A program made the position numbers and the translations under genes. From the NCBI RefSeq assembly GCF_049389645.1, contig NZ_CP186540.1, positions 930,001 through 994,000 on the forward strand: a stretch of 64,000 nucleotides of DNA, in the 5' to 3' direction. The notes below the pieces were generated by a model that did not search any database, was not told the DNA's origin, and was given only the letters and a program-made list of their open reading frames with translations. This DNA is from Alkalibacterium sp049389645. GTDB taxonomy: Bacteria; Bacillota; Bacilli; Lactobacillales; Carnobacteriaceae_A. Of this stretch, positions 37,030 to 45,775 are shown one piece after another; the stretch's first letter is position 1; each line of letters starts with the position of its first letter.

Positions 37030-37075
37030 AAAAAGCACGTATCACTTTTTATAATTAAAGTGATACGTGCTTTTT
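37030..37075 (+). terminator. Terminator after guaA
   Basis: A 19-bp perfect stem (37030-37048 with 37057-37075, arms ending GTATCACTTT/AAAGTGATAC) with A/T-rich bases supports termination in both directions. Confidence 0.88.
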
Positions 37076-37195
37076 GTATTGAACAATCCAAAGTTATAAA
37101 TAAGTCGAATTAAATAGTACCAGCAAAATAATTATATACATTTTTTAAAAAATTATCCTTATGTTAACCTTATTCATATCCAGGGAGGTAATATC

Positions 37196-37585
37196 ATGGC
37201 GATCATAATTAAAAGAGATACAGAAGCTGCTGGTTCATTACTGAAATTCAAGGTATGGATCAAGGATATCCAGGTAGCTAAGCTTGCGCAGAAAGAAGTA
37301 AAAGAACTGCCAATTCCAGAAGAAGAGGCAGTTTTACAGATCAGAAAGCTCAACGGTAAAAGCAATAAACTCGTCGTGAATTGCGACTATAGGGTCAAAG
37401 TAACCAACGGACCAGGATTTCTTCTTATGTTTCTCTTTATGGTCATGCTGATCCCCGTTTTAAAAGTATTTAACGGGACTGCCAGATGGATCAGTTCTGC
37501 CCTCTTCATCTTAGGATTCATACTGATCCTACAGTTGGTAAATGTGTATAAACTTGAAAACCTGGACGATTCTAGAAACTCTTGA
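37196..37585 (+). CDS. Small membrane protein, paralogue 1 of 3 (129 residues)
   Basis: No named family recognised. A soluble N-terminal part of ~78 residues (beta-rich, GSLLKFKVWIKD, VLQIRKLNGKSNKLVV) is followed by two adjacent hydrophobic helices and a short polar tail. It is clearly homologous to the proteins at 42356 and 44128 (shared SLxKFKVW, IxxLxGKSNxLxV, NGPGF), but is the most diverged. GGGAGG precedes the ATG. Its own terminator follows. Confidence 0.8.
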   Translation: MAIIIKRDTEAAGSLLKFKVWIKDIQVAKLAQKEVKELPIPEEEAVLQIRKLNGKSNKLVVNCDYRVKVTNGPGFLLMFLFMVMLIPVLKVFNGTARWISSALFILGFILILQLVNVYKLENLDDSRNS

Positions 37586-37591
37586 CATCAA

Positions 37592-37628
37592 AAAAATAAA
37601 CACGCTCATAGCTAAGCGTGTTTATTTT
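37592..37628. terminator. Bidirectional terminator after paralogue 1
   Basis: AAAATAAACACGCT (37593-37606) pairs with AGCGTGTTTATTTT (37614-37627). The A- and T-rich ends serve both strands, with csaA ending from the other side. Confidence 0.82.
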
Positions 37629-37687
37629 ATTATAGTTCCTTTTGAGTCCGGCATTTCCCTCTTTCTAGAAACAAAAGTGGGGTGTTT

Positions 37688-38017
37688 TTAGGCCACAGGT
37701 GTACCATTTTCAATAGATTCATCTGGTTTTAAGAGCACCACATCACCTTCCTTTGGCACACCGCCGATGACCAAAACTTCGGATTTAAAACCCGCTATAC
37801 GTCTGGGCGGGAAATTTACTACTGCAATCACCTGTCTTCCCACAAGTTGCTCTGGTTCATATCTTTGGGTAATTTGAGCGGATGATTGTTTAATCCCAAC
37901 TTCACCAAAATCAATTTCTAATTTTATTGCCGGTTGTCGGGCTTCTAAAAACGGCTCTGCCTTCACAACGGTCCCAATACGAATATCTAACTTCATAAAA
38001 TCCTCTATTGATGCCAT
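37688..38017 (-). CDS. csaA: CsaA-like tRNA-binding-domain chaperone
   Basis: A 109-residue protein consisting of one OB-fold tRNA-binding domain (DIRIGTVVKAEPF, KLEIDFGEVGIKQSSAQIT, VVNFPPRRIAGFKSEVLVIG). Length and motifs match CsaA, a secretion-related chaperone in Bacillus. It lies between guaA and the guaA-like fragment, and is on the opposite strand to both. Confidence 0.9.
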   Translation of the reverse strand: MASIEDFMKLDIRIGTVVKAEPFLEARQPAIKLEIDFGEVGIKQSSAQITQRYEPEQLVGRQVIAVVNFPPRRIAGFKSEVLVIGGVPKEGDVVLLKPDESIENGTPVA

Positions 38018-38117
38018 GATTGCATCCCCCTAAGTGTATTGCTGAATTTACTTTCATACTAACTTACAGATTATTTACCAATCATATAACAGTATACTAA
38101 AAACCTCCACCAGGAAT

Positions 38118-38507
38118 ATGCCTGAATTACTCGTGTGGCGCCAGCCTTTCCCGGGACCCGGTTTAGGTATTCGTGTGATTGGAGAAATCACAGAAGAAAA
38201 ACTGGAAATCGTCAGAGAGAGTGACGCCATTTTACGTGACGAAATCAAAAAAGCCGGCTTGGACCGCGACATCTGGCAATACTTCACGGTCTTACCTGGC
38301 TTCAAGAGTGTCGGTGTCATGGGTGACAGTCGGACTTATGACTATACAGTCGGCGTTCGAGCAATCACCTCTGTTGACGGCATGACCGCAGATTTCGCCC
38401 GCATTGTGAATGAAGTGAATCATGTCAACCGTATCGTGTATGACATAACGAGCAAGCCACCTTCCACAGTTGAGTGGGAGTATATAAAATTAAAGCCTAG
38501 ACGTTGA
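38118..38507 (+). pseudogene. Second copy of the guaA 3' end with an internal 33-bp deletion
   Basis: The sequence follows guaA 36593-36990 closely, from MPELLVWRQPFPGPG to PPSTVEWE, with scattered silent changes. Then it reads into unrelated YIKLKPRR. Thirty-three bases are missing after ADFARI (guaA has PWDVLQKISVR there), exactly between two CGCAT direct repeats in the parent, as expected from slippage. It lacks the glutaminase and ATP domains and cannot make GMP. A guaA-targeted mobile element that carried a replacement 3' end is the simplest origin. Confidence 0.92.
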
Positions 38508-38532
38508 TATTCCGACGATTCTAGGCTTTTTA
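38490..38532 (+). terminator. Terminator after the guaA fragment
   Basis: AAAGCCTAGA (38492-38501) pairs with TCTAGGCTTT (38520-38529), then T residues. Confidence 0.78.
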
Positions 38533-38601
38533 TTAGTTCGGTACCTATTATGGTAACTATCCTTTGATTTAGGTCGAAAAAAACATATAGATTAGGATTA
38601 C

Positions 38602-39951
38602 TTAATCAATCTCATCTTCCAGATCTCTACCTTCTTTAATAGACTTATAATGATTTAATTCTCTTTTTCTGAAATCGTTATTAAGCAAATACTCCTCAAG
38701 ATAACTTGCTGTATCCAATATGTTTTTGTTTTTGGCTAATTCTTCATAATCATCAGATTCTAATAAATTATTCCTCAGAAACTTCTCGGTATAATTTTTC
38801 ATCTCTTGTTCGCGCAGTAATTTCTTGTGAATACTATTTAGAATAGCCTTTTTAGTACCAATATCCATATCATAGATTTTATCTTGACTGCCTTTTTCTT
38901 TTTTATATAAATATCCTTCACTATTGATTCCATAATGATATTTGTCGTCGGAAGAATTAAGTTTCTCAAGTCGCTTTACTTCTCCTTCTATTTGTTCGTA
39001 TGGAATTTTAACTCTGTATTTAGGTTCTGAGAATGTCCTTAATTCATTAATTTCTGAATCGCTTAATTTGTTTACAAGTTGTACAAATCTTAAATTGGAT
39101 AATATATAAAGTTCCTTGTCAGATTCCCTTTGCAACTCATTCATCAAGTAAATATTTGGGCCTACAATTAACCCATCTGCCCTATACAATAAGTCGTTTT
39201 TCTTATTGGAACGACCATCATTAGTAATAAATATCACTTTTTTTCCTTTATTTTCACTACTTTTCGAATGATTAATAATATCTTTCCAAATTAACAGGTC
39301 TCCATATTTCCTCTGATATTTCAAATCTCCATAAAGTCTGGTTGAGTCCTTTTCATCATCTTTAGTGCTATCATTATATCCTGGTGGTATTTCTTCTTTA
39401 TACCGTTTTTCACCTTCTTTTTGTACTTCGTCTATCCATTCTTGTTCATATTTCACTCCTATTCTATCTTCGATAATATCAATTAATTGGCTGTATAATG
39501 ATTCTTCTTCTTTAGTAATCATAGAACTTATTTTTTCATTTAATAATTTTTTCAAATCACTTGAATACTCATCTGTCATTTCGATAATTTCTTTAGTAAA
39601 AGCTTCTTGCTCTTCACTATCAACCAAGTCTACAGCTTCAATGCTTTTTTTTATTTCATCAACAGAATTATTTATATTATCCCCATATGTTTTTATTCTT
39701 CTTATCTTATTTTTCTTTATACTACTTTTCTTGAAATTAAATTCTAAAGCTACTAGATATGGTATGTAGATATTTTTTTTTACCTTTTCCAGTGCTTCAA
39801 TATATTTCTTTGATACAGTTGTCGGTAATTGAATAATATCTAAGAGATAATTGGTGTCTAAAACTATTAAATTATTTGATTTATTTCCCAAATCTGTTAA
39901 ATTTAGATCTGATTGGTAAAATTCTGGAAAGAGTTCTTTTATATTAGCCAT
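38602..39951 (-). CDS. PIN-like domain nuclease (PIN_8 type)
   Basis: A 449-residue protein with an N-terminal PIN-like ribonuclease fold. IVLDTNYLLDII (~28-39) gives the first acidic residue, YLVALEFNFKK the conserved Glu, and KYGDLLIWKDII and VIFITNDGRSNKK (~210-255) the later metal ligands. The C-terminal ~170 residues are charged, mostly helical and unassigned. GGGAG precedes the ATG. The gene is more AT-rich than guaA and lies in a likely mobile island, so phage or plasmid defence is a reasonable guess but not shown. Confidence 0.72.
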   Translation of the reverse strand: MANIKELFPEFYQSDLNLTDLGNKSNNLIVLDTNYLLDIIQLPTTVSKKYIEALEKVKKNIYIPYLVALEFNFKKSSIKKNKIRRIKTYGDNINNSVDEIKKSIEAVDLVDSEEQEAFTKEIIEMTDEYSSDLKKLLNEKISSMITKEEESLYSQLIDIIEDRIGVKYEQEWIDEVQKEGEKRYKEEIPPGYNDSTKDDEKDSTRLYGDLKYQRKYGDLLIWKDIINHSKSSENKGKKVIFITNDGRSNKKNDLLYRADGLIVGPNIYLMNELQRESDKELYILSNLRFVQLVNKLSDSEINELRTFSEPKYRVKIPYEQIEGEVKRLEKLNSSDDKYHYGINSEGYLYKKEKGSQDKIYDMDIGTKKAILNSIHKKLLREQEMKNYTEKFLRNNLLESDDYEELAKNKNILDTASYLEEYLLNNDFRKRELNHYKSIKEGRDLEDEID

Positions 39952-40099
39952 ATCGGTCTCCCTTTATATATAAGATGTTTTTACTTCTCTATAACTTTAT
40001 GTAAAATACAGTGCTAATTTTAACATAGATAAACTGGTATTAGTAAATCTATAAAGACAGTGTTCTCATAGTTTAGAGATGTTTTTACTTTACTATTAG

Positions 40100-40598
40100 T
40101 CTATTCGTAATGAGTAGATGTTTTAACGTATTGATTCCCACTAAAGTTGTTTCTTGATTCAGTAGACGTATTAATTATGCTATTTATTTGATTAGCAATC
40201 TCAATATTAGCAGAAGGATATAAGTGATAGTATACTCAAATCGTTATTTGAATATCGGAATACCCTAATCTTTTTTGAACAAATAGATGATTAACATTTA
40301 ACTCTTTAGGGCTTATTAAAGGGACAGTTTCGCTAATTATAAATATCGTTTAACAATATTCCATATTGTTAATTTTCCTAATGGATATCCGGTGTAATAG
40401 AAAATCAAACTTGCCCATTTTCTCTTGTCTTTTTATCCATTCCTTTAAAATTCTTACAGTATTATCGTCAATAGATATAATCCTATGACCAGATTCCGTT
40501 TTCATTTTTATTTTACTTTTCCAAATCATTATTCGTCCTAAATTACTTACGGAAAATTTTATGTGATATACATAAAAAGAGCTAGAATTCCTTTTCAA
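40100..40598 (-). pseudogene. Remnant of a tyrosine recombinase (phage-type integrase)
   Basis: The minus strand keeps recognisable pieces. KTESGHRIISIDDNTVRILKEW (~40440-40510) matches the start of the integrase catalytic domain. Further on, in another frame, RLGYSDIQITI, a stop, and YYHLYPSANIEIANQINSII (~40120-40270) match the C-terminal His/Tyr region. The intervening RHTH region is not intact. Several stops and frameshifts make it dead. It marks this AT-rich patch as a former integrative element. Confidence 0.8.
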
Positions 40599-40702
40599 TC
40601 AAACGATTTCAGCTCTTTCTAATTTATACAAAATTAAACTATAATTCTTATTTAAATATATGTATCTCAAAGTTTATTAAAGATGTTTTTGTTTTAAATT
40701 AG

Positions 40703-41281
40703 CTATTTTTTTAATTCCTCTTGTATGTCAACAATCTTGACTTGATTATCAAAAAAAGCTTTTTTTCCTTTGTACTCGTAGTATTTTTCAGCAGATATAC
40801 ATAAATACTCGCATAACTCGCCAACTTCTATTCTAACTGATCTTAACTTTTTTATCTTTCCAGATTTTCTCTGGGGCGTTTCCCACCTTGTCCCTATGCT
40901 ATTACAACCATTGGTACATAATTCGAAGTGATAGGAATATAAATTCTCTTTATCTTCCTTCTCACCAAACTTTTGTATATCAACATTCCCAGAGTGAAGA
41001 TAAGAACATCTTAAATCGTAGCACATTTGACCAGTGAAGTATGGATTTTTCGCTTTTGAATAGTCTTCTGTCCATCCTGTTGGATCTGCATAATAATGAT
41101 TAACCCATTCATCAAACCATAATTTATATTGCATTCCAACTAATCGATTACCTTTTTTATTTACATATTCAGGATATTCTATTTGACCGCATATATCAGG
41201 AATAGTTAATGCTAAAGAAAGTGCAGTAAGATATAATTTATGTTCTAATGACCGTCTAATTTCTTCAATTTTTTTAAGCAT
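40703..41281 (-). CDS. HEPN-like hypothetical protein, 192 residues
   Basis: No exact family recognised. An N-terminal helical part (LYLTALSLALTIPDICGQIEYP) and the motif YDLRCSYLHSGN (R-x4-H) resemble HEPN-type ribonuclease domains. The C-terminal half contains a short Cys-bearing region (ELCTNGCNSIG) and a helix. ATG 41281 is preferred, with AAAGG 12 bases upstream; a TTG at 41293 overlaps the ribosome site. It lies in the island with the PIN protein and the dead integrase. HEPN assignment is by one motif only. Confidence 0.55.
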   Translation of the reverse strand: MLKKIEEIRRSLEHKLYLTALSLALTIPDICGQIEYPEYVNKKGNRLVGMQYKLWFDEWVNHYYADPTGWTEDYSKAKNPYFTGQMCYDLRCSYLHSGNVDIQKFGEKEDKENLYSYHFELCTNGCNSIGTRWETPQRKSGKIKKLRSVRIEVGELCEYLCISAEKYYEYKGKKAFFDNQVKIVDIQEELKK

Positions 41282-41697
41282 GATTTTCTTCAACCTTTCT
41301 TATAACAAATCTTACTACAATAATCACAATGGTGAGGAATTAAATTAGCTTGTTAAATTAAGGTTTCATCCCAGGATACAAAACAATAACAGAAAAAAAT
41401 TAACGGTTCATCTTTTAAATGAATCGATTCAAAATCATTGTAGATATTGTCCATTTCTGAGCATTTCAGTTAATTTATAATACTATATCAGCTGCTACCC
41501 CACTCAAATACATTTGTATACGAAACGAAATGGATATACAATTATTTTAATTATACTATGTTTTAGCAATGATGTTAAGCTATTAATTCATATTTCATTC
41601 TAAACTCCAGATACTTAAGTAGTGGTAAATAATTATTTGACATGCTATGAAAGTCTTTCTAAATAATTTTTTCAATTTAATTTAAGGAGTGACTAGT
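41282..41697. other. AT-rich spacer without recognisable gene
   Basis: No supported reading frame, hairpin or repeat was seen except the ribosome site AAGGAG ahead of 41698. It probably marks the right edge of the AT-rich island, since base composition shifts after it. Confidence 0.4.
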
Positions 41698-42189
41698 ATG
41701 GATTATTCGATCGAACCAGCTACGAAAGAAGACATATCATTCTTATGGGAGATGCTGCACCAGTCTGTATATGTTCCCGAAGGACAACAAGCCGTTAGTC
41801 TGGATATATTGAAAGAACCGACTATAGCGAAATATTTAATAAATTGGGGCAATGACCATGATCATGCGTTGATTGCTAAGGGTGAAGATAATAACCCGCT
41901 AGGAGCAGTATGGATACGATTATTCAGTCGAGAGAATGCGGGTTATGGATTTATAAATGAGGACACCCCTGAACTAGGGATGGCTATTAAGCTTCCATAT
42001 CGAGGACAAGGGATTGGAAAGGATTTGTTAACTGAAATGATTGATTTGGCTCTTTCTATCGGATATCCTGCTCTATCATTGAGTGTTGATCCCCATAACA
42101 AAAAAGCCTTACGCTTGTATGAGAATAGTGGCTTCATTAAAGTAAATGAAGACGATGGAGGTTCCTGGACAATGAAAAGAGATCTATAA
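41698..42189 (+). CDS. GNAT-family N-acetyltransferase, 163 residues
   Basis: Acetyltransferase of unknown substrate with ELGMAIKLPYRGQGIGKDLL (acetyl-CoA loop) and SLSVDPHNKKALRLYENSGF (C-terminal motif). ATG 41698 is chosen because AAGGAG lies eight bases upstream; a GTG nine bases earlier would overlap that site. Confidence 0.88.
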   Translation: MDYSIEPATKEDISFLWEMLHQSVYVPEGQQAVSLDILKEPTIAKYLINWGNDHDHALIAKGEDNNPLGAVWIRLFSRENAGYGFINEDTPELGMAIKLPYRGQGIGKDLLTEMIDLALSIGYPALSLSVDPHNKKALRLYENSGFIKVNEDDGGSWTMKRDL

Positions 42190-42306
42190 TAGTATCAGAT
42201 CCAGGCAAATCGGGCCAAATTATCAGCAAGGATTTGATCCGTTTAGTTATTGGTATTAGTTTCCTTTTTGTCTATTTCCAGTCTATAAACCATTCCATAC
42301 TAAAGA

Positions 42307-42355
42307 TATATATCAATATAACGTTATACTTATTTATGTCAAAGGAGGTACAGAA
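42307..42355 (+). promoter_or_regulatory. Duplicated leader with ATAACGTTAT palindrome (copy A)
   Basis: The bases before paralogue 2, from TATATCAATATAACG to AAAGGAGGTACAG, recur almost unchanged before paralogue 3. They contain the perfect 10-bp palindrome ATAACGTTAT, a possible operator. A promoter could not be assigned firmly. Confidence 0.45.
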
Positions 42356-42742
42356 ATGACGATTACACTGACCCGCAGTCCAGAAGTCAATGGTTCGTTA
42401 ATCAAATTCAAGGTCTGGTTAAACAATGAACACGTAACAAAAATAGCGCTAGGCGAAGAAAAAGAAGTCCCGTTACCAAAAGAAAACTCTGTGATTCAGA
42501 TAAAACAGCTCAGTGGCAAAAGCAATACACTTACAGTCAACGATGGCGACCATGTGGAGATATGCAATGGGACGGGACTTCGATGGATGATTTTGCTTGC
42601 AATATTATTTGTACCAATAGTCACTATCCTTGATGGGCCCACCATACTTATCAGCCTCTTCATTGCCATCATATGTTTCTTTGTTTTACTCATAAAGACT
42701 GATACTTTTAATTTAACTAAGATAAATGAATCTGCACCATGA
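42356..42742 (+). CDS. Small membrane protein, paralogue 2 of 3 (128 residues)
   Basis: Nearly identical to the protein at 44128 in its first ~75 residues (TLTRSPEVNGSLIKFKVWL, VIQIKQLSGKSNTLTVNDGD) and diverging in the membrane part (two helices, ~80-120). DNA is near-identical from ~50 bases upstream of the ATG, so the duplication took in the regulatory region and is recent. AAAGGAGG precedes the ATG. Function unknown; the soluble N-terminus probably faces the cytoplasm. Confidence 0.82.
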   Translation: MTITLTRSPEVNGSLIKFKVWLNNEHVTKIALGEEKEVPLPKENSVIQIKQLSGKSNTLTVNDGDHVEICNGTGLRWMILLAILFVPIVTILDGPTILISLFIAIICFFVLLIKTDTFNLTKINESAP

Positions 42743-42775
42743 ATAGGCATCTATACCAAGACTCTCTATTTAAGC

Positions 42776-42814
42776 AAAACGGATCAAATCCTACTTTAGG
42801 ATTTGATCCGTTTT
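42776..42814. terminator. Bidirectional terminator
   Basis: AAAACGGATCAAATCC and GGATTTGATCCGTTTT form a 16-bp perfect stem around a seven-base loop between convergent genes. Confidence 0.9.
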
Positions 42815-42834
42815 ACTGTTGTTAGATTTTTATC

Positions 42835-43383
42835 TTACTCGTAAAACCCCACTGGCTCCGGTAATTCTTTGTATTCATCTTTAGAAGCAACCATCTCGTG
42901 TATGAGCCATTCTAATTCTTTTAAATCTGAAACAACTTCGGATTCTTCACATAAGACATCGAATGAAAAACTGTTTGTTTCATCGTTCATTTGAACTGTC
43001 CATTCAGTAACTATTGGAGGCTCAGACACACACTCCACACCGTCATCTACAGCGTCGCCTTCTCTGATTTGCATAATATCAATCTTGATCATTTCGCTAT
43101 AAATTCGATTCATTTCATTTGTCGATAAAGAAATATTAGCTTCCGCTACCCCGTTCTCTACAAGGTCTTTAATAACAATTTCTTCAAAGGTGTCGACTTT
43201 TTGTATTCCATATGGACCATAGTTAAGACTGAAATCAAAATCATCCGGTGCCTCTAAGTCGATTTGTACGCCTTCATTAACTTCCTTGTCGTCTCGCTCA
43301 TTTTCGGAATTTGCACACGCACTGCTATAAGACACTAGTAAAAATACTGAAAAAAATAACGCAATCCTTTTATTTATTGACAT
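42835..43383 (-). CDS. Putative lipoprotein, 182 residues
   Basis: No family recognised. The N-terminal signal ends VSYSSAC, a lipobox with Ser rather than Leu at -3, then an acidic tether (ENERDDKEVNEG). The mature part has two Cys (VECVSEP, DVLCEES) that could form a disulphide. ATG 43383 is chosen because GGGAGG lies seven bases upstream. It sits between the two copies of the duplicated small membrane gene. Confidence 0.7.
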   Translation of the reverse strand: MSINKRIALFFSVFLLVSYSSACANSENERDDKEVNEGVQIDLEAPDDFDFSLNYGPYGIQKVDTFEEIVIKDLVENGVAEANISLSTNEMNRIYSEMIKIDIMQIREGDAVDDGVECVSEPPIVTEWTVQMNDETNSFSFDVLCEESEVVSDLKELEWLIHEMVASKDEYKELPEPVGFYE

Positions 43384-43436
43384 AGACAAACCTCCCGAAT
43401 AATTTTTCAGTCTTGATATTATCCACGTTACTATTA

Positions 43437-43979
43437 CTATGCTTCTACATCATCATTTCTATCATTTAGCACCTTGGTCACGAAGGCCTCTTTTAAGTCA
43501 GTATACTCTTTTATGCCTTCTCTTTTCCTTCTGACAAACTCCAGTTTTATTTGTTCGTATTCTTTTCTTGCAGCTTCGTTAGTATTAAGATGATTTCTAA
43601 AATAGATCAGGTCATTCCATATTCTCTCGCGGTACTTAGTTAAGTGAATGTAGTGGGTCTTAGATTCAAATGATTCATCCGTAAATTTTGCAAAGACGAT
43701 TTCATTGGGCCGTTCTACTCTCAAGCGATAGAAGTCACAAGTCCTCAAGTCTTTTTCCAGAAGTGAAATATCATCATCAATGGACTCGATTCCAACTAAG
43801 ATATCTATTATCGGTTTCGCCTTGACCTCTTTTATGGCCGTACTCCCGACATGCTCGATTTGATACTCCTTTAAGGAAGTGTGTTTCAACAACGATTCTT
43901 TTACTTCCTCAAACGCATTTTTCCACGCTTGATCATGAGGCAACAACCTGACTTCATTTCTTTTCAAACCTAAGTGCAT
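43437..43979 (-). CDS. GrpB-family nucleotidyltransferase-like protein
   Basis: The protein of ~180 residues has the GrpB signature: QIEHVGSTAIKEVKAKPIIDILVG (nucleotidyltransferase fold, with Asp of DILV as metal ligand) and LTKYRERIWNDLIYFRNHL. The GrpB family (UPF0157) has no firm biochemical role. ATG 43979 lies behind AAAGGAG. Confidence 0.88.
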   Translation of the reverse strand: MHLGLKRNEVRLLPHDQAWKNAFEEVKESLLKHTSLKEYQIEHVGSTAIKEVKAKPIIDILVGIESIDDDISLLEKDLRTCDFYRLRVERPNEIVFAKFTDESFESKTHYIHLTKYRERIWNDLIYFRNHLNTNEAARKEYEQIKLEFVRRKREGIKEYTDLKEAFVTKVLNDRNDDVEA

Positions 43980-44078
43980 CAATTAATCTCTCCTTTGCAA
44001 ACGTTCTACTTTAGTATATACAAAAAACCTCTGAAATGGCAGTCTGATAATCTCTTGATAAGTATGTTATACTATAAG

Positions 44079-44127
44079 TATATATCAATATAACGTTATA
44101 CTTATCTATGTCAAAGGAGGTACAGAC
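44079..44127 (+). promoter_or_regulatory. Duplicated leader with ATAACGTTAT palindrome (copy B)
   Basis: Second copy of the leader seen at 42307. It holds the same ATAACGTTAT palindrome and AAAGGAGGTACAG ribosome region. TTGATA with downstream TATA-rich sequence (from ~44055) may form the promoter. Confidence 0.45.
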
Positions 44128-44517
44128 ATGACGATTACACTGACCCGCAGTCCAGAAGTCAATGGTTCGTTAATCAAATTCAAGGTCTGGTTAAACGATG
44201 AGCCCGTAACAAAAATAGCACTAGGCGAAGAGAAAGAAGTCTTGCTACCAAAAGAAAATTCAGTGATTCAGATAAAACAGCTCAGTGGCAAAAGCAATAC
44301 ACTTACAGTCAACGATGGCGACCATGTGGAGATATCCAATGGCCCTGGATTTCGATGGATGATTTTATTGACAGTTATATATGTACTTACAATCACTATC
44401 TTTGATGGACCCATCATACTTATCAGCCTCTTCATTGCCATCATATGTTTCTTTGTTTTACTCAGAAAGGCTGACTCTTTTAAATTAACGAAGATAGACG
44501 AAAACTCTGCACCTTGA
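44128..44517 (+). CDS. Small membrane protein, paralogue 3 of 3 (129 residues)
   Basis: Sister of the gene at 42356, with the same N-terminal domain and the same leader; its membrane helices differ at several positions (ILLTVIYVLTITIFDG). The NGPGF motif before the first helix is shared with paralogue 1, where copy 2 has NGTGL. A terminator follows directly. Confidence 0.82.
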   Translation: MTITLTRSPEVNGSLIKFKVWLNDEPVTKIALGEEKEVLLPKENSVIQIKQLSGKSNTLTVNDGDHVEISNGPGFRWMILLTVIYVLTITIFDGPIILISLFIAIICFFVLLRKADSFKLTKIDENSAP

Positions 44518-44523
44518 TAAAGA

Positions 44524-44571
44524 AAAAAAACAAACCATCTCTCAAAATAGAGAGATGGTTTGTTTTTTGAG
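44524..44571. terminator. Bidirectional terminator after paralogue 3
   Basis: AAACAAACCATCTCTC and GAGAGATGGTTTGTTT flank a short loop, with A and T runs outside. Confidence 0.9.
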
Positions 44572-44578
44572 TATCAAA

Positions 44579-45490
44579 TTATTCAACTAACTGATGGTCC
44601 CCGGTTTCATAGTCCAGTTCGATGCCGTCTTGCTGATTCGGGACGAACACATTAAAGGTCAGCGTCTCGCCATTATCATCAACAGAAAAGCCTTCCATCA
44701 AAATGCCGTGCGAGAGCAGATTCTCTTCTTCAAAAAGCGGTGTGACACGATAACGAACTTGCATTTCGCTATATTCTACAACACTAGCGACGAAGTTCTC
44801 AAAAGGCAACATTCCTTCGACGTTGAACTGACGTGTACCGGTCATAAGGTTATCACGTCCGTCGTACCCGGTCATTTGATGTCCAATAAGGTGGCTGCGG
44901 TTATAGAGCCAATTCCCTGAGACGATCTCATAATTCCCCTGGTTCCAGCCCGTCGGATCGATATGACCGATAGATCCCCGTTCTTCCGCAGGCATTAATT
45001 CAACGTCTAATAATGCATCCGCGACACCCACGCGGCCTAAATCATCCTCGGTTTCATAGGATTGAAATGGCTCGCTGACTTCCAAATCTTCATTTGTAAA
45101 CAATGGAATATTTTCATTCACTTCGATATACACGGTATCCAGCGGTAAATCTTCCGGATTTGGCAGCTCTAGCGCATCGATATCGAAGACCAGATCAGCG
45201 TCTTCATCAACCATTTCCGATTCCGTTTCTTCTATATCTTCTGTCTTTTCCAGGACTTCATAGCCAGCATCCTCTTCAGCCACTATGTCGGTCGACTCAT
45301 CACTGGAAACCTCTTCATCCGAGTATGCCTCATCCATGACTTCTTCTTCCGGTTCGCTGTCATCCGTGACTACGGCTTCATTCGATTTTGTTTCCATCTC
45401 ATCTGTTTCTAGGGCTTCATCCACTGGCTCGCATGCAGCCAGCAGCAAAGTGGTACTTATCATACCCATCACTAATTGCTTATGTATCAT
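44579..45490 (-). CDS. EndA-like DNA/RNA non-specific endonuclease lipoprotein
   Basis: A 303-residue surface nuclease. The signal ends LLLAAC (lipobox), followed by ~90 residues of acidic linker and then the nuclease domain (~130-303). NRSHLIGHQMTG carries the catalytic His in the NRSHL form of streptococcal EndA and streptodornase-type enzymes; DNLMTGTRQFNVEGM carries the metal-binding Asn. Likely roles are nucleotide scavenging or DNA uptake. Competence function is not implied by anything nearby. Confidence 0.87.
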   Translation of the reverse strand: MIHKQLVMGMISTTLLLAACEPVDEALETDEMETKSNEAVVTDDSEPEEEVMDEAYSDEEVSSDESTDIVAEEDAGYEVLEKTEDIEETESEMVDEDADLVFDIDALELPNPEDLPLDTVYIEVNENIPLFTNEDLEVSEPFQSYETEDDLGRVGVADALLDVELMPAEERGSIGHIDPTGWNQGNYEIVSGNWLYNRSHLIGHQMTGYDGRDNLMTGTRQFNVEGMLPFENFVASVVEYSEMQVRYRVTPLFEEENLLSHGILMEGFSVDDNGETLTFNVFVPNQQDGIELDYETGDHQLVE

Positions 45491-45705
45491 TTAATACACC
45501 TTCCTTATTTTCAATCTCATTTCACCTATACTAGTGTTTTATGATAAGTAACTTTCTTATTCATCATAACAGGTTTATAATATATTTCAAAAGTGTTAAG
45601 TGGCAGGTGTCTACTTAATTAAAAACTTATCTGTATTTCATCAATATTTTCAAAAAAACGACTGATCATTTAAAGGTCTAAGTATGAAACTGCTTGATTA
45701 AGATA

Positions 45706-45740
45706 AAAACGACCACTTCTTAAATGAGAAGTGGCCGTGT
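45706..45740 (-). terminator. Terminator after the cupin gene
   Basis: GGCCACTTCT and AGAAGTGGTC form the stem on the minus strand, followed by GTTTTTATC. Confidence 0.8.
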
Positions 45741-45775
45741 CATTGTTAAAAATTTCGACTATGAAAAATGATCTC

